From positions 1 to 33,384 of IMG/VR virus record IMGVR_UViG_3300030101_003070: a stretch of 33,384 nucleotides of DNA. One strand, 5' to 3'. The position numbers and the translations under genes were made by a program. Of this stretch, positions 15,892 through 23,940 are shown in pieces. Origin of the DNA: a virus. Under the pieces are notes generated by a model. The model was not told the origin of the DNA. It did not search any database and worked only from the letters and a program-made list of their open reading frames with translations. The first letter of the stretch is position 1; every line of letters starts with the position of its first letter.

Positions 15892-16398
15892 ATGAATAAA
15901 AAAATTAACTTAATAAAACAAATCCTTCAAGCTGATTACTATGTAGGTAATATAGAAGAAGGTTCACTAACTAATAATTCATTCACTATCTGGACTCAAG
16001 GCAAAAAGCATAGTGATTTAATTAATTCTAACAAACTAATAAAAGAAATTAAAAGAGCTTTTTACTTTAGCTTCATTAAAGATGATGGTGCTGTAATCTT
16101 AGATATTAAATTAGACCAACAAGAATCTAATTACTTAGCTGAAGAAGTATTCAACAAGAAAGATGCTAACAACTTTGATTTATATAGGTTAGAGTGGAGT
16201 GATGATAGAGATTTTAGAAGTGATTTAGAGAAAGAATTTGATAACCTACTAAGTAGTGTTGAATTATCTGCATCCTCGGTTGGCAGATACAAGAAACAAT
16301 ATCTAGGTAGCAATAATGATGATAGATATGTAAAGGCAAACTATTTATTAAAACAAGCTATTGATTTTGTTAAAAAGGCACACAAAGAATTAGTATAA
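15892..16398 (+). CDS. Protein of unknown function with its own strong promoter
   Basis: 168 aa from the ATG at 15892 (MNKKINLIKQILQADYYVGN). The frame opens at 15835, but that ATG-free TTG region is the promoter itself, so the downstream ATG about 20 nt after the expected transcription start is chosen. Mixed alpha/beta sequence with an acidic middle (YRLEWSDDRDFRSDLEKEFD) and Lys-rich C-terminus; no Cys, no membrane segment. Not recognised. A private strong promoter shared with the structured RNA suggests early, abundant expression, fitting a host-takeover or regulatory protein; inference only. Confidence 0.72.
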   Translation: MNKKINLIKQILQADYYVGNIEEGSLTNNSFTIWTQGKKHSDLINSNKLIKEIKRAFYFSFIKDDGAVILDIKLDQQESNYLAEEVFNKKDANNFDLYRLEWSDDRDFRSDLEKEFDNLLSSVELSASSVGRYKKQYLGSNNDDRYVKANYLLKQAIDFVKKAHKELV

Positions 16399-16409
16399 TA
16401 ATTTTGAAT

Positions 16410-16469
16410 ACCTGACATCAATTTAGTTTAATTTAATAAACTAATTTATTTTGCAAAACCAAGTCAGGT
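16410..16469 (+). ncRNA. Two-tier stem-loop between the 15892 gene and the terminase genes
   Basis: ACCTGAC (16410-16416) pairs with GTCAGGT (16463-16469) and encloses a perfect 8-bp hairpin TTAGTTTA (16423-16430) / TAAACTAA (16437-16444). A terminator hairpin follows immediately, so the transcript end at about 16532 would carry a compact structured 3' region of 125 nt. It may be a 3'-UTR element or a small RNA; a separate promoter was not found. Confidence 0.5.
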
Positions 16470-16470
16470 C

Positions 16471-16532
16471 AAGGAGTTTGATAAGAAATAGGAGTCAAAA
16501 GACACACTAACTTATCATTCTCCTTTTTTTTT
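16471..16532 (+). terminator. Intrinsic terminator before the terminase operon
   Basis: AAGGAG (16471-16476) pairs with CTCCTT (16520-16525), and after a two-base T/T mismatch TGATAAG (16479-16485) pairs with CTTATCA (16511-16517). A small GTC-AAAA-GAC hairpin sits in the loop. Nine T residues follow (16524-16532). Confidence 0.85.
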
Positions 16533-16535
16533 GTT

Positions 16536-16543
16536 TAAATTTG
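16536..16543 (+). promoter_or_regulatory. TAnnTTTG element directly before terminase small subunit
   Basis: TAAATTTG ends only 4 nt before the ATG at 16548. If used as a -7 box, the transcript would begin at or next to the ATG and be nearly leaderless. No TTG at -33. Weak candidate. Confidence 0.3.
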
Positions 16544-16547
16544 TCAA

Positions 16548-16904
16548 ATGAAAACCGACAAATCCGACACTTTAAGAAAAAAGTTAATTTCTGAGTTAGA
16601 AAAAAATAGAGGTTTGATTAGTATATCTTGTAAAAAAGTTGGTGTACATAGGTCAACTTATTATGATTGGTATAACAAATTCCCTGAATTTAAAAAGGCA
16701 GCTGATGAGGTCATTGAATTGACTATTGATAATGTTGAAAGTAAATTACATGAAAACATAGATAAGAATTGTAAGGATAGTATTAAATATTTTTTATCAT
16801 GTAAAGGTAAACATAGAGGTTATGTACAAAGGCAAGAAATCAAACATGATGTCGATACACAAAGCAAACTTATTGAATGGAAGCCAGCAATAGAAAAAGA
16901 ATAG
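16548..16904 (+). CDS. terS: Terminase small subunit
   Basis: 118 aa. The N-terminal half has a helix-turn-helix of the kind in small terminases: LRKKLISELEKNRGLISISC, KKVGVHRSTYYDWYNKFPEF. The middle carries the helix KKAADEVIELTIDNVESKLH used for ring assembly in the family. A C-terminal polar tail (EWKPAIEKE) follows. It overlaps the large subunit start by 28 nt. It should recognise the packaging site and hand DNA to TerL. Confidence 0.85.
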   Translation: MKTDKSDTLRKKLISELEKNRGLISISCKKVGVHRSTYYDWYNKFPEFKKAADEVIELTIDNVESKLHENIDKNCKDSIKYFLSCKGKHRGYVQRQEIKHDVDTQSKLIEWKPAIEKE

Positions 16905-18055
16905 AACAATTTTGCAATAGACAATTCTACGAAGCATATCATTCAAAGGCCAGATTAAAAATATTTCAGGGGGGTAGTCGTAGTGGCAAAACATATTCCT
17001 TAATGCAATATTGTTTATACTTAATTACAACAAGTGAACAACCATTAACAATAAGCATAATTAGAAAAACCCTACCAGCATTAAAAAGGTCTGTTCTAAG
17101 GGACTTTCTAAACATATCTAAGGACATTGGTTTGTATTGGGATGGTGTGTTTAATAAATCAGAAAACACATTTACATACAATGGCCATACATTAGAATTT
17201 TTTAGTGCTGATGATTCACAAAAGATTAGGGGTTCAGCTAGGGACATAGCATGGCTTAATGAGGGCAATGAATTATTGTTAGAGGAATACAGGCAAATAG
17301 CAATGCGAACAAGGCAAAACATTATGATTGATTTTAACCCATCAGACCCAGTGCATTGGATTTATGATTTATGTGATAGAGATGATGCAGAATTATATAC
17401 ATCAACATATAAAGACAATAGATTTTTACCAAAAGAATTAATATTAGAAATAGAACGATTGAGAGATAGAGACCCCGAATATTGGCGTGTGTATGGTGAA
17501 GGTCAAAGGGCAGTATTTAGTGAAAGACAAATATTTAGAAATTGGAATTACATACCATATAAAGATTTTCCAGAATTTGATGATTATGTGATTGGCATTG
17601 ATTTCGGATTTTCTATGGACAATCTTGGTGTTGTAAAAGTTGCAAAACAAAATGATAAATTATTTGTTCATGAATTGTGTTATAGTAAAGGCATGACTAA
17701 CAGAGACATTGCAAAATTTTTAAAAGAAAAAAAATTAGATAATATAATTTGTTATTGTGATAGTGCCGAACCAAAATCAATAGAAGAATTAAAACAAATG
17801 AATATATTAGCCAAACCAGCAATTAAAGGCCAAGGGTCAATTAACGCTGGTATATCATTGCTAAAAGAGTTTGACATTATATGTTCATTAGAATCTAAAA
17901 ACCTACAAAAAGAACAACAAAGCTATCTATGGGAAGAACTTAAGGATGGCACAATTATTAATAAACCTGTTGATAAAAACAATCACTTAATGGATGCACT
18001 TAGATATGCGACTTATTCTAGATATAAAAATAGATACGATTTTTTTGTTGTATAA
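16877..18055 (+). CDS. terL: Terminase large subunit (Terminase_3 type)
   Basis: 392 aa. ATPase: Walker A GGSRSGKT (32-39), Walker B with catalytic Glu IAWLNEGNE (124-132) and a coupling-like MIDFNPSDP (150-158). RNase H-like nuclease: GIDFGF (D242), CYCDSAEP (D295) and NHLMDALRYA (D373), the three metal-binding aspartates. It drives DNA into the prohead and cuts genome ends. The ATG at 16877 lies inside the small-subunit gene, a normal arrangement. A complete, intact gene. Confidence 0.96.
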   Translation: MEASNRKRIEQFCNRQFYEAYHSKARLKIFQGGSRSGKTYSLMQYCLYLITTSEQPLTISIIRKTLPALKRSVLRDFLNISKDIGLYWDGVFNKSENTFTYNGHTLEFFSADDSQKIRGSARDIAWLNEGNELLLEEYRQIAMRTRQNIMIDFNPSDPVHWIYDLCDRDDAELYTSTYKDNRFLPKELILEIERLRDRDPEYWRVYGEGQRAVFSERQIFRNWNYIPYKDFPEFDDYVIGIDFGFSMDNLGVVKVAKQNDKLFVHELCYSKGMTNRDIAKFLKEKKLDNIICYCDSAEPKSIEELKQMNILAKPAIKGQGSINAGISLLKEFDIICSLESKNLQKEQQSYLWEELKDGTIINKPVDKNNHLMDALRYATYSRYKNRYDFFVV

Positions 18056-18070
18056 TATAAGAATTTATTA

Positions 18071-18088
18071 TTTTGTATTTTTACAAAA
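18071..18088. promoter_or_regulatory. Inverted repeat TTTTGTA-N4-TACAAAA before the portal gene
   Basis: Perfect 7-4-7 palindrome in the 45-nt gap between terminase and portal genes, 12 nt before the ATG at 18101. Same geometry as 2904-2921 and 21133-21150. Confidence 0.5.
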
Positions 18089-18100
18089 AAATTAGTATTA

Positions 18101-20347
18101 ATGGCATCATTCTTTGACAGATTAAAAAATCTGATAGTAAAAAACACACAACAAACTGCGAAAGAGTACAACCGAGCAATATATAATTATTTAGGTGCAA
18201 GTGTAATATATAACACTGAAAATGATGAAAATTATATAAATGAGGGTTATAGAAAAAATGCAACAGTTTATTCTATTATCAATCTTATTAGCAAATGTGC
18301 ATCTGCGGTTCCAATAAATGTATTTAAAAAAGTTAATGATGCTGAACTAAAAAGATATAAAGCCATGACCAGTGGTTTGATTGATGGCACAATAATACAT
18401 AAATCCAACATGATTAAAAAACATGCATTGGTTGAATTAGAACACACCGACTTAGATATGCTATTAGAACGACCAAATCCAGCACAATCGTATGCATCTT
18501 GGATTAGTGAATTAGTTGCATTCGGTAAATTAACTGGTAACAGATATATTTATGGCATAGGTCCTGACACTGGTGATAACATAGGTAAATATAAAGAGTT
18601 GTATGTTATGCCATCACAAATTATGGAAGTTATTAGTGGCGGTATAATGGAACCTGTTAAAGAATACATTGTTGAATATAATGGACAATTTAAAATACCT
18701 GCGGACCAAATATGCCATATAAAAGATTTTAACCCATTTTTTGATGGCACTGGTTCACATCTATATGGTCAATCACCATTGAAAGCTGGGTTTAGGGCAA
18801 TGACAACAAATAATGAAGCGGCACAAACAGGTGTTAAATATTTACAAAATCAAATGGCTAGAGGTGTATTGATGTCGGATGAGGGTGATTTAAATGAAGT
18901 ACAAGCACAACAATTAAAAGATAAATTTAGAAATACATATCAATCAAGTAATAATGCTGGTGATGTGATAATAACACCAAAAAAATTATCATGGGTAAAC
19001 TTTGGATTGTCCGCATCAGACCTATCATTGATAGAACAATACAATGCATCAATAAAAGATTTATGTAATATCTTTAATGTGCCAGTGCAACTATTGAACA
19101 ATACTGATTCTAGCACTTATAACAATCAAAAGGAAGCCAAAAAAGCATTGTATCAAAACGCTGTAATTCCTGAGCTTATTAAAATTAGAGATGAATTGAA
19201 TAGATGGTTAACACCTAAATTTGGTGATGACTTATTTATTGATTTTGATTTTACTGTAATACCTGAATTGCAAGAAGAGATGGACAAAGTTGTAGCACAA
19301 ATGTCAAGTTCATGGTGGTTGACACCAAATGAAAAGAGGGCCGCAATGTCATATGCTGAAGAAAAAAATGATGCATTAAATGATTACTTTGTTCCTGTTA
19401 ATTTACTACCTATTAATGGTAGTGATGTAGATATGCCTGAACCAAACCCAACTGATGATAAGTCATTTTATAAAATTCTAAATAAAGAAAAGATTCCAGC
19501 ATTTGTTGATGCATATACAACCGAACAAGAAGCTATTGATAGGGCAAGAGAGATGGGTTGGGATGGTCAAGGTGAGGGAAGCCACACACATACTTATGAT
19601 GGTGAAACAATATACATGCCTTTTGAAACACATGAGGAATATGAAGAAGCATTACAAAATGACAAATATCATTATGGCAAACCACATGATGAGGATGATG
19701 AAAAACAAGTTTCAGCCAAAATAGAAAAGGCACTTAAAAAAAAAGTTGAAGACCATAATGCAAGTGTAAGTGCCGCATCTAAGAAAACAAACCTTAGAAC
19801 ATTAAAAGCGGTATTTAAAAGGGGTGTTGGTGCATATAATACAAACCCACAAAGTGTTAGACCTAATGTTAGAAGTGCTGACCAATGGGCATTAGCAAGG
19901 GTTAATTCTTTTCTTTATGCATTAAAGAATGGTAAATTTAGAAGTGGAAAACATGATACTGATTTATTACCAAGTGGTCATCCAATGTCATCAAAAAAAG
20001 AACAGAAACAAGAAAGTTATGATGACTACCCACAAACAGCAACCAACAATGCAAAGCGTGTAAAAAATTGGATTGACAAATATGGTCGTAATGAAGTAAG
20101 GGGAATGACCGAGGTGGGTTTAGCCAGAATGAATCAACTGATTGCTAGAGAAGCATTGTCATTATCAACATTGAAAAGGACTTTTAGTTTTTTATCTAGA
20201 ACTAAAGGTGGTGGTTATAATAAGATTGACCCTAAGTTTAGTGAGACACCATGGAAGGATAAAGGTTATGTAGCATATTTAGGTTGGGGTGGTGAAGCCA
20301 TGTTAAGGTATGCCGATAGAAAACTGAACCAGCTAGACAATGACTAA
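18101..20347 (+). CDS. HK97-type portal protein with long C-terminal extension
   Basis: 748 aa, while HK97-family portals are usually 400-500 aa. Residues about 1-440 are the portal: KNATVYSIINLISKCASAVP, GNRYIYGIGPDTGD, MARGVLMSDEG and FNVPVQLLNNTDSSTYNNQK. The extension has a His-rich SHTHTYDG (about 494), then a conserved-looking domain with RSADQWALARVNSFLYALKN (about 591) followed by HDTDLLPSGHP, and a final WKDKGYVAYLGWGGEAMLRY. The R-x-x-x-x-W-A-x-A-R-V block and GWGG block occur in other phage and giant-virus proteins of unknown role (DUF5824/DUF5872-like by memory). Twelve copies form the head vertex channel. TAATG overlap with the next gene. Confidence 0.9.
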   Translation: MASFFDRLKNLIVKNTQQTAKEYNRAIYNYLGASVIYNTENDENYINEGYRKNATVYSIINLISKCASAVPINVFKKVNDAELKRYKAMTSGLIDGTIIHKSNMIKKHALVELEHTDLDMLLERPNPAQSYASWISELVAFGKLTGNRYIYGIGPDTGDNIGKYKELYVMPSQIMEVISGGIMEPVKEYIVEYNGQFKIPADQICHIKDFNPFFDGTGSHLYGQSPLKAGFRAMTTNNEAAQTGVKYLQNQMARGVLMSDEGDLNEVQAQQLKDKFRNTYQSSNNAGDVIITPKKLSWVNFGLSASDLSLIEQYNASIKDLCNIFNVPVQLLNNTDSSTYNNQKEAKKALYQNAVIPELIKIRDELNRWLTPKFGDDLFIDFDFTVIPELQEEMDKVVAQMSSSWWLTPNEKRAAMSYAEEKNDALNDYFVPVNLLPINGSDVDMPEPNPTDDKSFYKILNKEKIPAFVDAYTTEQEAIDRAREMGWDGQGEGSHTHTYDGETIYMPFETHEEYEEALQNDKYHYGKPHDEDDEKQVSAKIEKALKKKVEDHNASVSAASKKTNLRTLKAVFKRGVGAYNTNPQSVRPNVRSADQWALARVNSFLYALKNGKFRSGKHDTDLLPSGHPMSSKKEQKQESYDDYPQTATNNAKRVKNWIDKYGRNEVRGMTEVGLARMNQLIAREALSLSTLKRTFSFLSRTKGGGYNKIDPKFSETPWKDKGYVAYLGWGGEAMLRYADRKLNQLDND

Positions 20348-21126
20348 TGCAAAAAAACTTCAAAGATTGGAAAAAAGATTATGCTAAGAAATTAGCATTA
20401 GAAGAAAATAAAATTACACCAAAGATTCGTAGATTCTACAAAGAGGAATACAACAAAGCTGTTGATTATTATATCGAAACCAATAATATAAATTACGAAA
20501 ATTATTTTCCTTATAGTTTTTTTCAAAATGTTTATCAAGAATTATTTAAAGATATTGGACTTGGTATTGCAAATTGGTATGCAAAAAACTTTGCTAAGTA
20601 TGAAAAAAAACTAGATATTGATGAATATAGAAGTATTTGGATTGGTGCATTCTTGGCATATGGTCAAAGAGTTGCAGCTGCCAATGTTGTTGGTGTTAGT
20701 GCCACAGCAAAAAAAACTATTATAAGGGTGCTAAGAGAATTATTGAAGGACCCTAATTTTGCAAGTATGGGTGCTAATGAAAAAGCAAGAATATTTAGAA
20801 AGCAATTTGATAAGTATTCTAGATTCCAAGCACTACGACTTGTTAGAACAGAATCAACTAGGGCCGCAAACTATGCATTAGAGGTTTCGGCTTTTCAAAT
20901 TTATCAAGGTAGAAATCTAAAAAAGCAATGGATGACCTCAATGGATGGTCGTGAAAGAGATGCACATGCGGTTGCAAATGGGCAGGTAGTAAATGCAAAA
21001 GATAATTTTATTGTTGGTGGTGAATATATGCCAAGACCAGGTGAGGGTTCCGCAAGGAATGTTGTTAATTGTAGATGCTCTTTGTTCTATTTTCCTGATG
21101 ACACAAACACTACACTTTTTGGATAA
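20347..21126 (+). CDS. Minor head protein, Mu gpF-like (SPP1 gp7 family)
   Basis: 259 aa. The C-terminal half has the Mu F domain signature: RLVRTESTRAANYALE, KQWMTSMDGRERDAHAVANG and a final GEGSARNVVNCRCSLFYFP, where the paired Cys/Arg ending NCRC is diagnostic. The N-terminal part is helical and charged. It is placed between portal and protease as in many siphophages. In this family the protein is carried in the head and binds the portal. Confidence 0.9.
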   Translation: MQKNFKDWKKDYAKKLALEENKITPKIRRFYKEEYNKAVDYYIETNNINYENYFPYSFFQNVYQELFKDIGLGIANWYAKNFAKYEKKLDIDEYRSIWIGAFLAYGQRVAAANVVGVSATAKKTIIRVLRELLKDPNFASMGANEKARIFRKQFDKYSRFQALRLVRTESTRAANYALEVSAFQIYQGRNLKKQWMTSMDGRERDAHAVANGQVVNAKDNFIVGGEYMPRPGEGSARNVVNCRCSLFYFPDDTNTTLFG

Positions 21127-21132
21127 TTTAAA

Positions 21133-21150
21133 TTTTGTAATTTTACAAAA
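21133..21150. promoter_or_regulatory. Inverted repeat TTTTGTA-N4-TACAAAA before the protease gene
   Basis: Third perfect copy of the 7-4-7 palindrome, 9 nt before the ATG at 21160, within a 33-nt gap after the minor head gene. It may control the protease-capsid unit. Confidence 0.5.
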
Positions 21151-21159
21151 ATTTTAGTT

Positions 21160-21837
21160 ATGGATTTTATTTACAAAGCGGCACCCATGGGTGAACTTTC
21201 TGATTTAGATGAAAAGAACTCAATGGTTAAAGGTTATGGTTCATATTTCGATAATATGGATTCGGACAAAGACATCATTAGAAGGGGTGCATATCAAAAG
21301 ACAATAACCGAAAATGGTTATAGGGTCAAATATTTATATCAACACAACATGATGCAACCTATCGGTAAAATGAGAGAATTGTATGAGGATGAAAAAGGCC
21401 TTATGTTTGTTGCTGAGATTCCTAAAACTACTTTAGGAAAAGATGTTATAGAACTAATGAAAGCTGGTGTAATCACCGAAAATTCTGTTGGTATATTGCC
21501 AATAGTCAAAGAAGATAAGGGTGATTATAGAGAAATCAAAGAGGTTAAATTGTTTGAAGTGAGTGCTGTTACATTAGCGGCAAATTCGGAAGCAAAAATA
21601 ACTGATGTCAAAGGTAATATTAACATTGATGATATACATAAAAGATATGATAATCTTTGTAAACTAATTCGTAAAGGGAATATTTCGGATGAGATGGGTT
21701 TTGCCATTGAATCTGAATTATACAAACTTAAATCTTTATTCATCAATGCTACTCAGCCAATTGAAGAAATTACTGAGCCAGTGGAAGAAAAGCAAGAGTT
21801 TGATGTTTATAAATATTTGTTGAATAATTTAAAATAG
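21160..21837 (+). CDS. HK97-family prohead protease (peptidase S78)
   Basis: 225 aa. Catalytic layout: H62 in YLYQHN, S109 in TENSVGI and E133 in LFEVSAVTLAANSEA, all expected for the S78 herpesvirus-like fold. The protease core ends near residue 150 and a C-terminal helical segment (PIEEITEPVEEKQEFDVYKY) may act as a delivery tail. It lies 13 nt before the capsid gene, with which it matures the head. It should remove the N-terminal scaffold of the capsid protein. Confidence 0.93.
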   Translation: MDFIYKAAPMGELSDLDEKNSMVKGYGSYFDNMDSDKDIIRRGAYQKTITENGYRVKYLYQHNMMQPIGKMRELYEDEKGLMFVAEIPKTTLGKDVIELMKAGVITENSVGILPIVKEDKGDYREIKEVKLFEVSAVTLAANSEAKITDVKGNINIDDIHKRYDNLCKLIRKGNISDEMGFAIESELYKLKSLFINATQPIEEITEPVEEKQEFDVYKYLLNNLK

Positions 21838-21850
21838 ATTTTCTAAAAAA

Positions 21851-23047
21851 ATGGAAGAAAATGTTAAAAATCAGCTTGACCAATTAGGAAACATCATAGA
21901 TGAAAAGATTGAGAAAGCTACTGGACAAGCACTAGAAAGTGCAAATGGTAAGGCAGATGAATCGCTAAAAAGCGAAATCGACAACCTAACCAAAAAATTT
22001 AACGAAAGATTTGATTCATTTGAAGTTGAGAACAAAAAAATGTTTGAAAAAAAGAATGAATCTAAAGATTTCAGAACCAACTTAACAAAAGCAATTAGCG
22101 AAGGTGCAATTGATTCGTTAAGAAAAGGTAATACAAGTGCTGCTGCATTTGAAATCAAAGCTGACATGACAACTGGTGCTGACTTCACAGGTGAGGTTAT
22201 ACCAGCGGATAGAGTGCCAGGATATTTCTTTGACCCTAACAGACCACAAAACATGAGACAAATCATTCCAAATGGTTCTACTCAAAGTGATGTTGTTAGA
22301 TTTGTAAAAGAATCAGGATATTCTAATGGTGCTGCTGCAACGAATGAGGGTAGTACGCTATCACAAACAGATTTCGACATGACAGCATCATCTGTTAATG
22401 TAGAGAAAATTGGAACATATCTCAGAATTTCTGATGAGATGTTAAATGACACTCCACAATTAACAAGCTATATTTCAAATAGAGTACCAGCGAAATTATT
22501 AGAAGTTGAAGATGACCAAATCTTAGGTGGTAATGGTGTTGCACCAAACCTATTAGGTTTATACAACTCAGGTACTAATTTTGATACATCTGCATCAGGT
22601 GCATTCTACCAAGCGGTAAACAATGCAAATGAGTTTGATGTATTAGTTGCTGCAATAAATCAGTTGGCACTATCTAACTACAAACCTAATTTTATCTTAA
22701 TGAATCCAACAGATTTTCATAAGATTCTATTATTAAAAGATAGCCAAAGTAGATACCTTAAAGACCAAGTATATCAAGGATTACAACCATCATTTATGGG
22801 AGTGCCTGTTATTATGAACAACGAGGTAAACGCTGATAGCTATTTAGTTGGTGATTTTGCATCATCTTGCCAATTATGGATTAGAGAAAACCTATCGGTT
22901 TCATTCCATAGAGAAGATGGCACAAACATCAGAGATGGTTTCGTAACTGTTAGATGTCAAGAGAGATTGGCATTAGCTACTTATACACCACTAGGAATTA
23001 TAGATGGTTTATTTAGTACTGGTAAAACTGCATTAGAGACACCATAA
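21851..23047 (+). CDS. HK97-fold major capsid protein with N-terminal scaffold domain
   Basis: 398 aa. Residues about 1-75 are a coiled coil (NQLDQLGNIIDEKIEKATGQ, later LTKKFNERFDSFEVENKKMF), the delta-type scaffold. Mature capsid sequence follows, with VIPADRVPGYFFDPNRP, EKIGTYLRISDEMLNDTPQL, NFILMNPTDFHKILLLKD and FHREDGTNIRDGFVTVRC. Cleavage by the S78 protease likely falls between residue 75 and 105. It is followed by a clear terminator and then by the structured RNA, so capsid transcription ends here. Confidence 0.95.
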   Translation: MEENVKNQLDQLGNIIDEKIEKATGQALESANGKADESLKSEIDNLTKKFNERFDSFEVENKKMFEKKNESKDFRTNLTKAISEGAIDSLRKGNTSAAAFEIKADMTTGADFTGEVIPADRVPGYFFDPNRPQNMRQIIPNGSTQSDVVRFVKESGYSNGAAATNEGSTLSQTDFDMTASSVNVEKIGTYLRISDEMLNDTPQLTSYISNRVPAKLLEVEDDQILGGNGVAPNLLGLYNSGTNFDTSASGAFYQAVNNANEFDVLVAAINQLALSNYKPNFILMNPTDFHKILLLKDSQSRYLKDQVYQGLQPSFMGVPVIMNNEVNADSYLVGDFASSCQLWIRENLSVSFHREDGTNIRDGFVTVRCQERLALATYTPLGIIDGLFSTGKTALETP

Positions 23048-23075
23048 TCGGTTGATTTAATTAAGTTTTAAATGT

Positions 23076-23104
23076 AAAGAGGGGTGTTTTTCACCCCTTT
23101 TTTT
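23076..23104 (+). terminator. Intrinsic terminator after the major capsid gene
   Basis: AGGGGTG (23080-23086), TTTTT loop, CACCCCT (23092-23098) with an A/T extension outside and a run of seven T. It insulates the structured-RNA promoter from head-gene transcription. Confidence 0.95.
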
Positions 23105-23137
23105 ATGGGGTAAATTAAAATAAATGTAAAATATATT

Positions 23138-23167
23138 TTGTTATTTAAAAAATTCTTTATATGTTTG
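23138..23167 (+). promoter_or_regulatory. Strong Bacteroidota-type promoter of the structured RNA
   Basis: TTG (23138-23140), 19-nt spacer, TATGTTTG (23160-23167). Spacer and upstream bases are nearly identical to the 15835 promoter (18 of 19 spacer positions). Start of transcription is expected at about 23172. No coding sequence follows for 900 nt, so it most likely drives an RNA gene. Confidence 0.9.
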
Positions 23168-23665
23168 TAGTGTAATTGATTAATAATTACATACGTTCAT
23201 TAACATATTGAAAAACAATTTAGGAAAACAGGAATGCTATTTGTCTGTAAAAAGACAAGGCATAAGGAGGGTAACTATTCCAGAATTTTGAGGGTAAAAC
23301 ATAAAAGTAGATAAAACTATTAATAGTGTGTTTGAGAGTAAATAACTTGGTAAGGTTCTGTTACTGATATAAGTATTGTATTGTTCTAGCTTAAAAAGTG
23401 TGATAGTGGACTTAAAATCCATCTGGTAGGCATACTGGGTACTTTACGAATTGAAACTGACTGTGATTGCTGGTGTTGAAATTACACCTTAAAAGATTGA
23501 GATATAACCACATTGACACAAAAGCCGAGAGGTAATATTAGTGGGAGTTTAAAATTGAGGGTTGAAACCTCATAGTAATAATAAAGATGTTCCTGAAAAA
23601 TGGGCGGTCAAAATCTTATTATTGGACTGGAAAATCAGAGGCTACTAAATTGTTTTTTTTAAAAT

Positions 23666-23940
23666 ATTAAACGAGTAGTTGTGCCTTCATACTAAAAGCT
23701 AAGTGCTGAAGGTGGTGTGAGAACCTTAAAGTGTTTATTCGTTGGTGAGGGGTTGCAAACCCAATATTCTGACAGAACCACTATCCAATACGAACCCCAT
23801 TCTATTTTCCGAGTGGGGTTTGACAATAAAGAATGTCGTTAGCGAGGGGGACATTCCTAACAGGCGTAAATGGGGACATTTACATATCCACCTGAATAAA
23901 AAACCTTATAAGTGGTCTAGGGGTCTAGATTAAACGAGTA
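23666..23940 (+). repeat. 12-nt direct repeat ATTAAACGAGTA within the structured RNA
   Basis: ATTAAACGAGTA occurs at 23666-23677 and 23929-23940. Its AACGAGTA part is complementary to TATTCGTT at 23736-23743, so both copies could compete for one partner, allowing alternative folds. Confidence 0.75.

Noticed and set aside
19503-19724. His/Met-rich frame within the portal gene
   Set aside because: Out-of-frame shadow of the portal extension; no own leader.
23237-23422. Minus-strand frame in the same region
   Set aside because: All genes are on the + strand, and the frame overlaps paired elements with no promoter or known protein pattern.
23406-23422. tRNA-Leu(UAA)-like anticodon arm (GTGGA-CTTAAAA-TCCAT)
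   Set aside because: No D arm, T arm with TTCRA loop or acceptor stem at proper distances; only a resemblance within the large RNA.
23742-23933. 62-codon open frame within the structured RNA
   Set aside because: It needs a TTG start, lies across several strong hairpins (12-bp stem 23791-23822) and has no leader or coupling. Better explained as a chance frame in an RNA gene.
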